This document shows positions 1 to 8,795 of a DNA stretch of 64,000 bases, piece after piece. Numbering within the stretch: the first letter of the stretch is position 1; each line of letters begins with the position of its first letter. This stretch comes from JADLBR01 sp964651705. GTDB taxonomy: Bacteria; Verrucomicrobiota; Verrucomicrobiia; JADLBR01. The notes beneath the pieces are model-generated. The model worked only from the letters and a program-made list of their open reading frames with translations, searched no databases and was not told the origin of the DNA. A program made the translations under genes and the position numbers. The DNA lies in contig CAZYWZ010000022.1 of the NCBI GenBank assembly GCA_964651705.1, positions 12,468 to 76,467 of the forward strand, given 5' to 3'.

Positions 1-299
1 AGATTCCGAGCAACGGAAACTGATCGGGTCCCCTACCTTCTCCCAAGCCATAAAGTGCGTCCTCTCCGTTCGTTCTCGCGATGACATCTCTTGAGCGTCT
101 TGAGCCTCTCTCACTTGATCCACGACGGCTGTATTTCTCCATTGAACCAAAGAGAGGATATACTCTGAACTGATAAACGTATACGCCGCTAGGTTGCCCA
201 GTCAAGTCGAAAACCATTAGTGTTGCCCTCGGCGGCGGACGATTGTTGACGCTGGTCCGCCATGCTGTCGTGGGGTCCGCGGTAAGTCTACGGAGCTGC
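1..299. other. Non-coding stretch, no gene recognised
   Basis: No convincing reading frame, RNA gene or repeat was seen here. It borders the MITE-like element that begins at 300. Confidence 0.5.
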
Positions 300-417
300 C
301 TAGTACACTGTCTCAGATGAATCTGAACAGCAGATCAAGGCGGCAGCATCTTTCTCGCTTTGGCGATGCACGGCACACGACCTGGCTGTATCAAAACCAA
401 AAGAGACAGTGCACTAG
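300..417. mobile_element. MITE-like element with CTAG flanks
   Basis: A segment of about 110 bp lies between 11-bp terminal inverted repeats, TACACTGTCTC at 304-314 and GAGACAGTGCA at 403-413 (10 of 11 match). CTAG sits immediately outside each end (300-303 and 414-417), as expected for a 4-bp palindromic target duplication. There is no transposase frame inside, so it is either a miniature element or an internal deletion of an insertion sequence. The core TGCACTGTCTC also occurs at 25051-25061, just upstream of an AbiE antitoxin. Assignment to an IS family (IS1182-like is a guess from the CTAG target) is not possible by eye. Confidence 0.5.
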
Positions 418-610
418 TTAACACCCGATCAATTTGGTTTGTCCGGTTTCCGGATGCAGGGCGCTTTCGCTTAGGGGTGGCGCAGTGCATTCCGCAATAG
501 TCGCGCGCCCGCGACCAATCCCATTCATGCTGGCGCTCCTTTGCGACGCAAATGTGTGCTTCAAGGCATCGTAGGCGCGAGCATCATTTGTGCCAGTCAC
601 TACGGGAAAA

Positions 611-661
611 TGTATTACACGGGCCGTATTATGTAGTACATCTTATAGGCCGTGTAATACA
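611..661. promoter_or_regulatory. Three TGTANTACA operator-like repeats
   Basis: Three copies of the 9-bp palindrome TGTANTACA occur at 611-619, 633-641 and 653-661, spaced 22 and 20 bp, about two helical turns, so they lie on one DNA face. The outer two also form a 12-bp inverted repeat (611-622 and 650-661). They lie about 50 bp upstream of the small HTH gene at 711. Autoregulation by that protein or iteron-like binding is an inference. Confidence 0.5.
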
Positions 662-710
662 TGGCCTTCGTTGCGTCTCTCTCGTTTTACAACGAACGTG
701 GAGCGTGGAC

Positions 711-1073
711 ATGAGTCAACCTCAACCGATTCGGCGTCGCCGCAACGCGCGGCAGCCATCGATACTGTGTTCTGCAGTGACGACGGCGAGTCATGTCGTC
801 GGGCCCCCGACCGTGGCGGACGTGTCATGCGACCCAGAGTTCGTCGATGCGAAAGGGGCGAGAAGCCGCTTCGGTTTGACCAAATCATATCTCTACATCT
901 TGAAGGATGAGGGTCTGATAACCTCGGTCTCCTGGCGTCGTCGGGGCGCTACGCGGGGGCGGCGCCTGTTCTCCTGTGATTCGATTCGCGAATTTCTCTG
1001 GGCCCACGTGGACCCTCCCAAAAAGCGGGATTGTGCGGCTAAGGGCGTCGCGTCCAAGCGGAGGAAGAAGTGA
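711..1073 (+). CDS. Small helix-turn-helix protein, excisionase-like
   Basis: A 120-residue protein with a basic N-terminus, a helix-turn-helix-like middle (about residues 50-95, with SRFGLTKSYLYILKDEGLI) and a lysine/arginine-rich tail. The pattern, including an arginine-rich wing before the last helix, resembles MerR/excisionase-type DNA-binding domains. ATG 711 is chosen over an upstream in-frame start at 552 because the earlier codons overlap the palindromic operator array. It lies before a second HTH gene and a tyrosine recombinase on the same strand, so a role as recombination directionality factor or element regulator is plausible. Confidence 0.6.
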   Translation: MSQPQPIRRRRNARQPSILCSAVTTASHVVGPPTVADVSCDPEFVDAKGARSRFGLTKSYLYILKDEGLITSVSWRRRGATRGRRLFSCDSIREFLWAHVDPPKKRDCAAKGVASKRRKK

Positions 1074-1202
1074 GTTCTGGGACGATCAGGCAAGTCGAGC
1101 CCTCGCATCGGGACGAAGGGCCGCAGTCCATACCGGGCACTGGGGGAGTCCACACATTCGAACTGGGTTCCGAGATGGAAGCATCCTGCAAACATAAACA
1201 GC

Positions 1203-1406
1203 ATGGATGCCAACTACCTTACGAAGCGGGAGGCAGCAAATCGAGTGCGGGTCTCGGTGGACACAATCGAGCGGTGGATTCGACGGCGAGGTATGCCGTG
1301 GATTCGGGTCGGCGCACGATGTGTGCGTATTCCGGAGCCCGACTTCTTGCTCTGGTTGGAGAATCAGGGACGTGGGCGGGCACGTCGTCGTCCCTTTTCG
1401 TCCTGA
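1203..1406 (+). CDS. Excisionase/MerR-type HTH DNA-binding protein
   Basis: A 67-residue protein, nearly all one domain of the HTH_17/excisionase type: a YLTKREAANRVRVSVDTIERWIRR core (helix, turn, recognition helix) and a wing around residues 30-45 (WIRVGARCVRIPEPDFLLWL). Such proteins bind DNA next to recombinase sites and set the direction of site-specific recombination, or act as small repressors. It lies 250 bp upstream of the tyrosine recombinase at 1657 on the same strand. No strong ribosome-binding site is seen before the ATG. Confidence 0.75.
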   Translation: MDANYLTKREAANRVRVSVDTIERWIRRRGMPWIRVGARCVRIPEPDFLLWLENQGRGRARRRPFSS

Positions 1407-1656
1407 CCAGTCTTGACGCCGTTTTGCGGCAAACTGCGGCGTCGTGCGGCAACAGGGGCGTGTCGGGACCCACGGGTCACACGCAATTTCCGCTTGTAAC
1501 CCTTTGCATCCCATTTGCTTCTGAAGCGATGCCACCTGAGTTGCGAGCTTCCTCGGGGCGCTCGATGGAGGTGCCCCGTTCCCTCGGCATCCTCCTGCCT
1601 TTGAAAGACTTCCGAAACACAAAAAGCAGCCAATTACGATTCCTGACGGATTCCTG

Positions 1657-3153
1657 ATGAGAACGGCTTCTACCAGCGCTGGGAACGAGGATGCACCCGA
1701 CATCGTCATTGGGTCGTTTGTAATCCACACCTACCGCAGCACCTCAAAGCGCGGGTACCAGACCCTTGAGGCCAGAATTCCAACCGGGCGTGGCGTTCCG
1801 CCCGTCCGCTTGACCGCCTCCACATTGCCGCGCCTCGAGAAGAAGGTACGCGAAAAGCTCCAGACGCTCATGCCAACGGCCGAACCGGGGAATTCCTCTA
1901 CGATTCAAAACGACCTAATCACCAAGGCGGTGCTCAAAACCTCAGCTCAACACAACATAAACCCTCACGTCCTAGTCGAGATTATGGACGACGCGCTGGA
2001 TCGAGCCAAAGCCCACGGCGTCGCCTTCACCACCGTCTACCAAACCGGCCTTGCCGCGCTCACCAAGTTCAAGCCAGTCCAGTCGTCAAAGGCCATCGAT
2101 GCAGTTCTGGCCCGCATAGGTCAGACCGTAATGAACCCCGGACAGCGCGTCGCCGAGGAAACTCGTGTGATATCGCCCAAGTATTACAATAGTCTCTGTG
2201 CTACCGGGCACCGCCTCACGAGCTACCTTGGAAATCGCTACCTGCACCTGATCACGCTCGACGACCTCGAAATGTGGAGGGACAAGCACCTGGTCCTGGA
2301 GCACTCAACCACCCATAAACGCCGCGGTGACAAACTCGCATCCTGTACAATGGAGGTCGAATGTACGCGCGCTGTCTACTTACTTCGCCAGTGCAGGAAG
2401 ACCTTCGGTCCGAGAGACTGGACAGCACCAGACGAGCTGATGCTTCCCACCGGCGTCCCAGCCCCAAACGATCTCTGGGAACCTCACGAGATCATTGCGA
2501 TCATCGATGGGTTGCTCGCAAAACACCCGCCCTTCGGTCTCGCCTTTGCCCTGCTCTGCCTCAGCGGATTACGGGCGGTCGAGCTCCATTTTGTACGATG
2601 GTGGCAACTTCGACTGGACCATCGGCATGATGACGGCAGCCCAGCGCCATACCTTCACTTAGAATGGGACGAGACAAAAACGTTCCGCAATCGTAACGCG
2701 CCGCTCTTTGAGCGTCTGCACGACATTCTCATCAATTGCAAAGGCACATCCACCCCCGACGACTATGTCTGTTCACTGTCACAACGGGACATTCATGTCA
2801 GGTTGCCAAATATGATTCGCAATCTCGGATTCCGGTACATCCGGAACGGACATCGTCACAACTATACAGCCTGCGTCAACGGACTATATGGACCGCTGCG
2901 AGCAGCAAAATGGTCTGGCCACACGGTGCAGGTGCAGGAGGAGAGCTATGCACGTCGGACCCACGAACCCACAATCGCCTCATTGATCCTGAGGGGTGAT
3001 AAGCCGCGCTTCTGGGTTCCCCCGACCGAGAGGCAGGTCCGTGTGTCCGGTCTGGACGATATCGATGGTCTCTCTCCGCGCCTTCCCAGAATCCAAACGG
3101 CAACAGCAACGGAGGGCGCCGCTCAGGAACCCGAACAGCCAAAGATGCCTTGA
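1657..3153 (+). CDS. Tyrosine recombinase (integrase family)
   Basis: A 498-residue protein with a long N-terminal DNA-binding part (about 1-270) and a C-terminal tyrosine-recombinase catalytic fold. Visible catalytic features are the first arginine in CLSGLRAVEL, a beta-hairpin lysine in DETKTFRNR, an RH pair in GHRHNYTACVNG, a GH in KWSGHTVQVQ and the likely nucleophile in EESYARR. The box II histidine two residues before the arginine is not canonical. It probably integrates or excises the element around 0.3-5.8 kb. The next two genes carry related catalytic segments (shared APYxHxxxx...NAPxFER pattern), so this is the one apparently complete member of a recombinase group. Confidence 0.75.
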   Translation: MRTASTSAGNEDAPDIVIGSFVIHTYRSTSKRGYQTLEARIPTGRGVPPVRLTASTLPRLEKKVREKLQTLMPTAEPGNSSTIQNDLITKAVLKTSAQHNINPHVLVEIMDDALDRAKAHGVAFTTVYQTGLAALTKFKPVQSSKAIDAVLARIGQTVMNPGQRVAEETRVISPKYYNSLCATGHRLTSYLGNRYLHLITLDDLEMWRDKHLVLEHSTTHKRRGDKLASCTMEVECTRAVYLLRQCRKTFGPRDWTAPDELMLPTGVPAPNDLWEPHEIIAIIDGLLAKHPPFGLAFALLCLSGLRAVELHFVRWWQLRLDHRHDDGSPAPYLHLEWDETKTFRNRNAPLFERLHDILINCKGTSTPDDYVCSLSQRDIHVRLPNMIRNLGFRYIRNGHRHNYTACVNGLYGPLRAAKWSGHTVQVQEESYARRTHEPTIASLILRGDKPRFWVPPTERQVRVSGLDDIDGLSPRLPRIQTATATEGAAQEPEQPKMP

Positions 3154-3186
3154 AGCACGTACGATAATACAAAAGGATCCGCTCAC

Positions 3187-3768
3187 ATGAAGCACACACA
3201 GAACCTCGTGTTCCCGTCGATGGCGTTCTGCACTTTCGCAGAGGCCGAACACCTCACTTCGGCGCTACGTTCAGTGAATCCACAGGCCGCACTCGAATTC
3301 GAGCTGTCGGCGCTATCTGGACTCCGTCCCACTGAAGCATCAAGGCTCCTCTGGGGCAATCTCAACCTGCGCGCAAGGGCGCCTTCGGGCAAGCTCGCTC
3401 CATACGTCCATATTCCGGCATCGGCGTCTAAATCCGGCGTGCCTCACAACGCGCCTATATTTGAACGGGCGTACCCGCTTCTGATCCAATTAGAGGGTCC
3501 ACCGAACAAACCCATATGTGCCATTGGTAGGTCGACACCTATCATTAAAGAAGTGTCTCTGGCGTTGAACTTGCCCTGGGATTGGCGCGACGGTCGCAAG
3601 ATCTTCGCCTGTGCCTCGGCTGCGGCGTATGGCGTTGCCAGGACCTCCGCTTGGATGGGGAAGAAACAGAACCGATTCGTGGAGCGTTGCTTCAGTCCCT
3701 TCACGGCTTCGGCCTCACTCCAGTTCTTGCGCGGCCCCAAGGCGGGATGGCGCTTCGAAATAGTCTGA
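3187..3768 (+). CDS. Recombinase-like catalytic domain, probably inactive
   Basis: A 193-residue protein matching only the catalytic half of a tyrosine recombinase: LSGLRPTEASRLLWGNL (first arginine), an APYVHIPASASKSGVPHNAPIFER stretch parallel to one in the upstream recombinase, then a weak ending. No RH box or tyrosine nucleophile is recognisable; the expected position reads NRFVERCF. It lies 33 bp after the full recombinase and has its own AAGGA ribosome-binding site. It could be a decayed paralogue or an accessory subunit. Confidence 0.6.
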   Translation: MKHTQNLVFPSMAFCTFAEAEHLTSALRSVNPQAALEFELSALSGLRPTEASRLLWGNLNLRARAPSGKLAPYVHIPASASKSGVPHNAPIFERAYPLLIQLEGPPNKPICAIGRSTPIIKEVSLALNLPWDWRDGRKIFACASAAAYGVARTSAWMGKKQNRFVERCFSPFTASASLQFLRGPKAGWRFEIV

Positions 3769-3813
3769 CCGCGGAGGCAAGCTGTTAACGCCTGCAGGTA
3801 GCATAGGATTCCC

Positions 3814-3972
3814 GTGACTAAACTCTTGGACGTCTGTGTTGGATTCGATCCCGCGCGCAACGACCACGGGTCCGGCAGGGATGTGCTTCTGCAAGCTTAC
3901 GCAGGGTGGCTTCAGGCTGTGCGGTCGACTCGAAGGGCAGAGGCGATGAAAGGTGACAGGAGCATTAAGTAA
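3814..3972 (+). CDS. Short hypothetical ORF
   Basis: A 52-codon frame from a GTG at 3814, preceded by AGGA about 6 bases upstream, fills the gap between the recombinase-like gene and the membrane protein. It encodes MTKLLDVCVGFDP and a C-terminus rich in arginine. No family is recognised. It could be a small real protein or chance. Confidence 0.3.
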   Translation: MTKLLDVCVGFDPARNDHGSGRDVLLQAYAGWLQAVRSTRRAEAMKGDRSIK

Positions 3973-4007
3973 CGGCGAACATCGGGTCGCATAAATTGGA
4001 GAGACAT

Positions 4008-4751
4008 ATGAAAATGAAGTGCACGCAAAACCATAACAGCCGGAATTGGATTCATGCTGCCTGGGAATGGGTTGTCAGCACGTACAAACAGACAACTCTC
4101 GCCCTGAGGCCGCCACACCTGCGCGGCGCAAACGCAACACGACTGGCGGGTGGCGTGATGGAGCAGATGAGGCGCGCGGTGGCCCCCGGCAACCGTTTAT
4201 CCTTCCTTTTCGGATGCATCTTGGGCGGCGTGGTGCCCCTGATCACGTGGCATACGGCGCACTTTGAAACACATGGGCTGAATCCGTTTGAGCCGGCCGC
4301 AGGATTTCGTTGGGTGTGCGCATGGCTTATCATCGGAGCCGGATTTGTCGTTTCCGGCATCACGGTGTGGCAGTGGGCATATAGGGCTTTCGGTGGGCCC
4401 TTGAAATCCACCGCTTTTGTCGTCCTCTTCGAACTGGGCATGTTGACAAGCCAGTACTGGTACATTCACGCTCCCTTGCTCTGTTTGCTGATTCTAATCA
4501 ACGGATTCGGAACGGGTGCGAGTCTTGCGCTCGACACCCAAGAGGTGCGCGACCAGCTGCGGAACGAACATCGCGCACGGATGAGGGGGCTTGGACACAC
4601 CTTCGCCGCAGCGGGTAGATCGCATACGACGGGCGACAACGGAGCCCACCCTCCGGAAAGCACGATCCAATCAACTTCCCCGGTGCCCTCCGAGGAAGAA
4701 GCGTTCGCTGCGCTCCAAGCCGATCTGGGTTCAGTAGCACAGGAATATTGA
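4008..4751 (+). CDS. Hypothetical multi-pass membrane protein
   Basis: A 247-residue protein with a basic N-terminal region, about four hydrophobic segments (around residues 60-80, 100-120, 130-150 and 152-170) and a polar C-terminal tail rich in Ser, Thr and Glu, likely cytoplasmic. Start ATG 4008 is chosen because GGAGAG lies 4-9 bases upstream; an in-frame TTG at 3996 is weaker. It sits between recombinase-like genes and may be a cargo gene of that element. No family was recognised. Confidence 0.65.
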   Translation: MKMKCTQNHNSRNWIHAAWEWVVSTYKQTTLALRPPHLRGANATRLAGGVMEQMRRAVAPGNRLSFLFGCILGGVVPLITWHTAHFETHGLNPFEPAAGFRWVCAWLIIGAGFVVSGITVWQWAYRAFGGPLKSTAFVVLFELGMLTSQYWYIHAPLLCLLILINGFGTGASLALDTQEVRDQLRNEHRARMRGLGHTFAAAGRSHTTGDNGAHPPESTIQSTSPVPSEEEAFAALQADLGSVAQEY

Positions 4752-4777
4752 GATACATGTAATGAGTTGACCATCTT

Positions 4778-5011
4778 ATGAAAAAGAAGAAGAACTCCAA
4801 CAAACAGAAGAGGACACCGGCGTCCAGCCCGGAGGCAATTCCGAAGCTCCGCGATGAGCTGTCGCGGATGTCGCCACGCTCGGTGCGGGCCATCAGGCTG
4901 GCGTTGTTTGCCGGCGTGCGGCCCGCCGAGATCGCCGCTTGCAGGTGGAACTCCGTGTATTTGGGACCCGACGACAACAGCGAGGAGTTCCCATCGACCG
5001 GACAGGTGTGA
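4778..5011 (+). pseudogene. Truncated recombinase-like fragment
   Basis: A 77-residue frame whose second half, LALFAGVRPAEIAACRWNSVYLG, matches the first catalytic box of the tyrosine recombinases upstream (SGLRAVELHFVRW and SGLRPTEASRLLW). The frame stops just after this box, so box II and the nucleophile are missing and no matching continuation was seen in the next 300 bp. It is read as a decayed third member of the recombinase group. It could also be a small expressed protein, since it has a lysine-rich N-terminus and an intact start. Confidence 0.55.
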
Positions 5012-5309
5012 GCCGGAAGGTCGGCCGCACGCTGCTGTTCTGTGGCGAAGTGTAGGGCACATGGCGGGTCCGCCAAGGGTGTGCGGTAGGTGCCGGTCCC
5101 CGCCGGACCCAGACGACTGTCAGGCTGACGATGTGCGTGTATTTGCTTGCCGCAGATTCCTGTTTGATCAGGGCCATGCCGCATGCCACGATTACGAACG
5201 AGATGAGTCTTGTTTCGGATCCTGCCGTTGGCGCTTTGGCGGAGGTGTTCCTTCCGCGGCGCTCGGCAGGGCGGAGAACTTCCAAATCGAGCGGCATCAG
5301 GAGGGCATT

Positions 5310-5843
5310 GTGAAGGACGGCGAACCAGCACCGAAGGGCCAACCGAATGTGCCTGTCACCAAGGGTCCGGCCAAACCCCCATCCGAGGTTGTAGGGGCAC
5401 CGCCGAATCTCGGGTCCAGGCATCCGAGTCCAACAACGGAGATCCTTCCTGGAATCGGCATTTTCGGATTGCACGCGGACAAGCGTCACAGGGTGTACAT
5501 CCGGATTGCTCCATCAGATTGGACGCTTTACAGGCGACGAATTGACATTCATGTGCGTGCCGGAATGACCATTGTCGCTCCGGACGGAGAGCCGACGCAC
5601 ACGCTCGGCATGGGCACCGACACACAGAATGGGTGGTACATCCTCCCGGCAGGGCAGGACGCCTCCTATTTCCTAAGCGGCCTTTGGTTTCATGAGGGCT
5701 GGTGGCGGCCTGGAGCCATCGCGGTTTCTACGGATGTTTGCGAGCACGGCGTTCGCTATGACATCTCTTGGGCTCATGCCGGCCATCAGGTTGAAGAATT
5801 CAAACAGTTTAAGGTTCAAGTCATCGTCCACAGGGGCGAGTGA
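5310..5843 (+). CDS. Hypothetical protein
   Basis: A 177-residue protein from GTG 5310, chosen because AGGAGG lies about 6 bases upstream and the frame further upstream has low-complexity, unlikely coding sequence. The N-terminal 45 residues are Pro/Gly-rich; the rest has beta-rich character with many Trp/Tyr residues (NGWYILPAG, GLWFHEGWWRPGAI). No signal peptide or known domain was recognised. It lies downstream of the recombinase relics and may be element cargo. Confidence 0.5.
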   Translation: MKDGEPAPKGQPNVPVTKGPAKPPSEVVGAPPNLGSRHPSPTTEILPGIGIFGLHADKRHRVYIRIAPSDWTLYRRRIDIHVRAGMTIVAPDGEPTHTLGMGTDTQNGWYILPAGQDASYFLSGLWFHEGWWRPGAIAVSTDVCEHGVRYDISWAHAGHQVEEFKQFKVQVIVHRGE

Positions 5844-6015
5844 CAACAGTGATGTTGGATTGGCGGTTCTTTCGCCAGAGGAGTCCGTTCTCCCAACCAC
5901 CGGGCATTCCGTTCACCGTCGAAGGGCGCAGCCGCAACAAGCCACAAGACCGTCCGGCCAATGACCCCGACGCCGCGTTGCCCGAGCTTCGCGCGCCCCC
6001 TCGATCTCCCGCGAC

Positions 6016-6849
6016 TTACTCGGCCCCGCCGTCATCATGCCCGCCGCGCGGTGACTGACAGAGCGATGCGAGGTCCGGCAGGCCCTGCTCCAGCGGCAGG
6101 CCGATGGCGACACTGACGGTGGCGGCGCGCCGTGTGATCCGGGCCAGCCGATCCGGCAAGCCCCGCCCGAGAAAATTGGCAACCGCCGGTTCGTTCGGCG
6201 CCAGCTCTGGCAGGCACTGGGTGGCATCGAGGCGGAATCTCTCGACCAGTTCGAGACCCCGGTGGCTGTCGGCCAGATCCAGCACCCGATTGGCGAGGGT
6301 CACCACCCCCCTGCCGTTGCCGGGCACCCTGTTCGATTGCCGGAGGTAGGCGCGCGTCGCGAACGCCGCAATCCAGAGGTGGCCCAAGTCATTCCGCCCG
6401 CCCTGGTCGAGCTCCAGGACGTTGGCGGCCTTGGACTCCAACAGCAGGACGGGATTGATGACGCGAAAGCGCGCGCCAGGCCCGGCCTCTTCGGTCAGTG
6501 CGGTGCGCAGGATCTCCTGCTCCCTGACGCCCCGGACGTGTCCGAGGACTTCCACCGTGTGCCGCGGAACGGCGCCGGTGTCGAATCTCGCCAGCGACAA
6601 GGCGAGCATCCCGCCCTTCCGCGGCGCGATCTGCGGTTCGACCCCGAGTCGCTCGCGCAGGAGAGCGAAGTGCTCCCGGCGTCCGAGGAAGTCGCTGTCC
6701 ACCGACGTCATCGCCTCAAGCTTCGCGAGAACCGGCTCCTCCCGGCGGTACTTGCCCGCAAGATAGAGGGCCGCCTGTCCCCCGACCAAAACCAGGTCAT
6801 CCGGGAGGCCGCCCTCCATCAGCCTTGCGACATCGGGGTGGATTGGCAT
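6016..6849 (-). CDS. Nucleotidyltransferase-fold protein, AbiEii/MNT-like toxin candidate
   Basis: A 277-residue protein with a DLVLVGGQAALYLAGKY motif at about 18-34, followed by TSVDSDFLG, the GG...D.D layout of nucleotidyltransferase-fold proteins annotated as AbiEii-like or MNT toxins. The family transfers nucleotides to RNA or protein targets in several toxin-antitoxin systems. ATG 6849 overlaps the stop of the upstream gene by one base (TGATG), so the two are translationally coupled. Strict catalytic spacing could not be checked. It is read convergently to the recombinase cluster. Confidence 0.6.
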   Translation of the reverse strand: MPIHPDVARLMEGGLPDDLVLVGGQAALYLAGKYRREEPVLAKLEAMTSVDSDFLGRREHFALLRERLGVEPQIAPRKGGMLALSLARFDTGAVPRHTVEVLGHVRGVREQEILRTALTEEAGPGARFRVINPVLLLESKAANVLELDQGGRNDLGHLWIAAFATRAYLRQSNRVPGNGRGVVTLANRVLDLADSHRGLELVERFRLDATQCLPELAPNEPAVANFLGRGLPDRLARITRRAATVSVAIGLPLEQGLPDLASLCQSPRGGHDDGGAE

Positions 6850-7076
6850 CAGTCCAGACCCAGTTCGAGGCAGCCAAGATCCCGCGGACCATCGATGGTC
6901 CGGCACGTCGCCGGATCCGGCCAGGCGTAATTGGCCGCGTTGATTTCGGCGGCTGTCGCCTCGCCGCTGGCGACGCGGCGCAGGTCCGCGATGCGGCGCG
7001 CCCGCAACTCCGCCTCGGTCCTCTCCCATGCTTCCGTGGGCTCGGGAACGGAAGCGCCATGGTTCGCCAGCCTCAT
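6849..7076 (-). CDS. Small antitoxin-like partner of nucleotidyltransferase gene
   Basis: A 75-residue, charged, largely helical protein (TEAWERTEAELRARRIADLRRVASGEATAAEINAANY) with no clear DNA-binding motif. Its stop codon overlaps the start of the nucleotidyltransferase-fold gene, giving the two-gene layout of a toxin-antitoxin pair with the small partner first. Start ATG 7076 is preferred over upstream in-frame starts because the upstream codons are low-complexity. The antitoxin role is inferred from context alone. Confidence 0.5.
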   Translation of the reverse strand: MRLANHGASVPEPTEAWERTEAELRARRIADLRRVASGEATAAEINAANYAWPDPATCRTIDGPRDLGCLELGLD

Positions 7077-7398
7077 GCCCAAACTGTATCCGAGGCTCTC
7101 CGCTGATTCAATGCCAGTCAAAACCACCCGGAAACATAAAAAATCATGAACGACAGCCGCAACTTTGACGACGACGCCCACAACGGCGGCACAACAGCAG
7201 TGACCATGCAACCCGGCGCACCAGGCCGGGAGCACCGGACCGCCGAACCTAGCGGGGCGGGTGACATCTCATTCCCAGTGCCCGCGTCCCCGCGGGTGCC
7301 GCTATCGCGCACCACGAACTCGAACCTCTCAGAACGCACCGCTTGGCCGCCCACGCGGCCAACTCGCAAACCGAAACCCCAAACAGAAAGGAAATACC
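7077..7398. other. Intergenic region between divergent units
   Basis: This 322-bp gap separates the leftward toxin-like pair from the rightward cluster starting at 7399. An open frame on + from 7146 runs into the next gene, but its composition and lack of a ribosome-binding site make it doubtful. No hairpin terminator or clear promoter was recognised. Confidence 0.4.
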
Positions 7399-7605
7399 AT
7401 GCCCACACGCACACGACTGACCAAAGACCAAGAATGCGCAATCGCCGAGGCCCTTAATGGCTGCGACGCCTTCGTCTGGACGCATCCCTACTACCTCGAC
7501 CTCATTGCCGGCGTAAATGCCGCCGTCCCCTGCACCTCCGGTCTGGAACTCGATGTCCAGGCGGCCATCGCAACCCACCGCCCTATAAAGTGCCCCACGC
7601 AGTAA
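7399..7605 (+). CDS. Hypothetical small protein
   Basis: A 68-residue protein from ATG 7399, set by a clear AGAAAGGA ribosome-binding site about 8 bases upstream (the same kind of leader as at 10149). It opens a one-direction cluster running to about 12.5 kb. The sequence is acidic-neutral with TKDQECAIAEALNGCDAFVWTHPYYLDL; no family was recognised. Confidence 0.55.
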   Translation: MPTRTRLTKDQECAIAEALNGCDAFVWTHPYYLDLIAGVNAAVPCTSGLELDVQAAIATHRPIKCPTQ

Positions 7606-7624
7606 GCCGTCAAAACAAGAAACC

Positions 7625-8116
7625 ATGAAGAAAAGCATAGAACACTTGACGCTAAACACGGGACACTCCGTGCCCAGCCCAAGGTCGGAAGTGTCGGACG
7701 AAATCATTGCGCTCGTGCAGCGGGAGCTGCTTCCGCGGAGCGAATCTGCGATACCTGGGGTTGGCGCTGGATGGAAAGTGCAACTTAGTCGACTAGGCAC
7801 GGCGCAAATGTTCGACATCCATTACTTCGGCACGCCCGTTGTCAGCTGTGGGTTGGCTATAGATACAGAGGCAGCCGACTTGGTTTGGCCTCATCTCAGA
7901 AATCTTCATTCGCATGCCAGGGGCTGCCTCGAAACGATCTCAAGAGAGTGGCCGTTTGAGCCCGTGAAACCGCGCAGTGTGCCCTGGCTCGGGGTTGTTC
8001 TGCTCCCGACTGTGGTCATGGTTCCACCTGAGGATCTGGACTGGCTTGGCGATTTCGAGCGCTGCCTTGCGTGGGGGAGTCTCGAGAAGACGCTGAACGA
8101 GATGGGTAGGAATTGA
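7625..8116 (+). CDS. Hypothetical protein
   Basis: A 163-residue cytosolic-looking protein with a tryptophan-rich C-terminal half (LEDLDWLGDFERCLAWGSL-type segment near 140-155). It starts 19 bp after the previous gene. No domain was recognised. It belongs to the 7.4-12.5 kb cluster that ends in nuclease and ATPase genes. Confidence 0.5.
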   Translation: MKKSIEHLTLNTGHSVPSPRSEVSDEIIALVQRELLPRSESAIPGVGAGWKVQLSRLGTAQMFDIHYFGTPVVSCGLAIDTEAADLVWPHLRNLHSHARGCLETISREWPFEPVKPRSVPWLGVVLLPTVVMVPPEDLDWLGDFERCLAWGSLEKTLNEMGRN

Positions 8117-8343
8117 GATGGGGCCGGCGGACGATTAAGACGCACGGAAATCAGACCGAGAGGCTATGGAAGCTCGCACCCGCGGTCAACGGGCGGCGTC
8201 CAGGGCTTTCCGGATCGCGCTTCGCTGGCGGTGGAAGCAGGCTGGAACTCATGTCCACTGCGCCCATTGCCACCAGACGAGGCACGGCCCCAGGAGGCCG
8301 GGATCCGGTCATGTTCGAGAGCGGCTCCCGAAAACACAAGACC

Positions 8344-8622
8344 ATGGCAAGACGAAAACGGAGGACACCGGAAGAGATGAAGACCCTCAATGTGGCGCGC
8401 CGTTACATCGAAATGCGCAGGCAAGTTGACGGTGCCCTGCGCCGCATCGCGGCCCTTTCCGGGGTGCTTCGGGCCCTGGAGGATGCCAACCCCCCGCAGG
8501 TGCGCGTGGATGACATCGCGTTCGTCGCCGGGATGATCCAGGTGGATGCGTACGACATCCTCGAAAATCTCGACAACTTTGCGGCCCCGGCGGATCTACA
8601 AGAGGAATCGGAACCGGAGTAG
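8344..8622 (+). CDS. Hypothetical helical protein
   Basis: A 92-residue, mostly helical protein with a basic start (MARRKRRTPEEM) and an acidic end (QEESEPE). ATG 8344 is preferred because the open frame upstream (from 8113) is low-complexity. No family was recognised; it is spaced about 230 bp from the previous gene and 170 bp from the next. Confidence 0.5.
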   Translation: MARRKRRTPEEMKTLNVARRYIEMRRQVDGALRRIAALSGVLRALEDANPPQVRVDDIAFVAGMIQVDAYDILENLDNFAAPADLQEESEPE

Positions 8623-8795
8623 GGAGCGACCACCAGCGCGGCGCCCTTTGACCCCGCGTCGGGAATCCGCCGCACAATCTCACGCCCGAGGCGCCAGCCC
8701 CCGGTGCTGGCTCGCCAATTGGCCCATCGAGCAGCGTGGCTTGACTCGCGGGCAATCGGGGATCGCGATCTCATTCCCCCTCCAAACAAAAATGC

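Noticed and set aside
5840..6058. 72-codon frame after the hypothetical gene at 5310
   Set aside because: Overlaps the end of the convergent nucleotidyltransferase gene, is proline/arginine-rich and has no ribosome-binding site.
7146..7457. 103-codon frame before the gene at 7399
   Set aside because: Runs through the ribosome-binding site and start of the next gene and has a low-complexity Thr/Arg/Pro composition.
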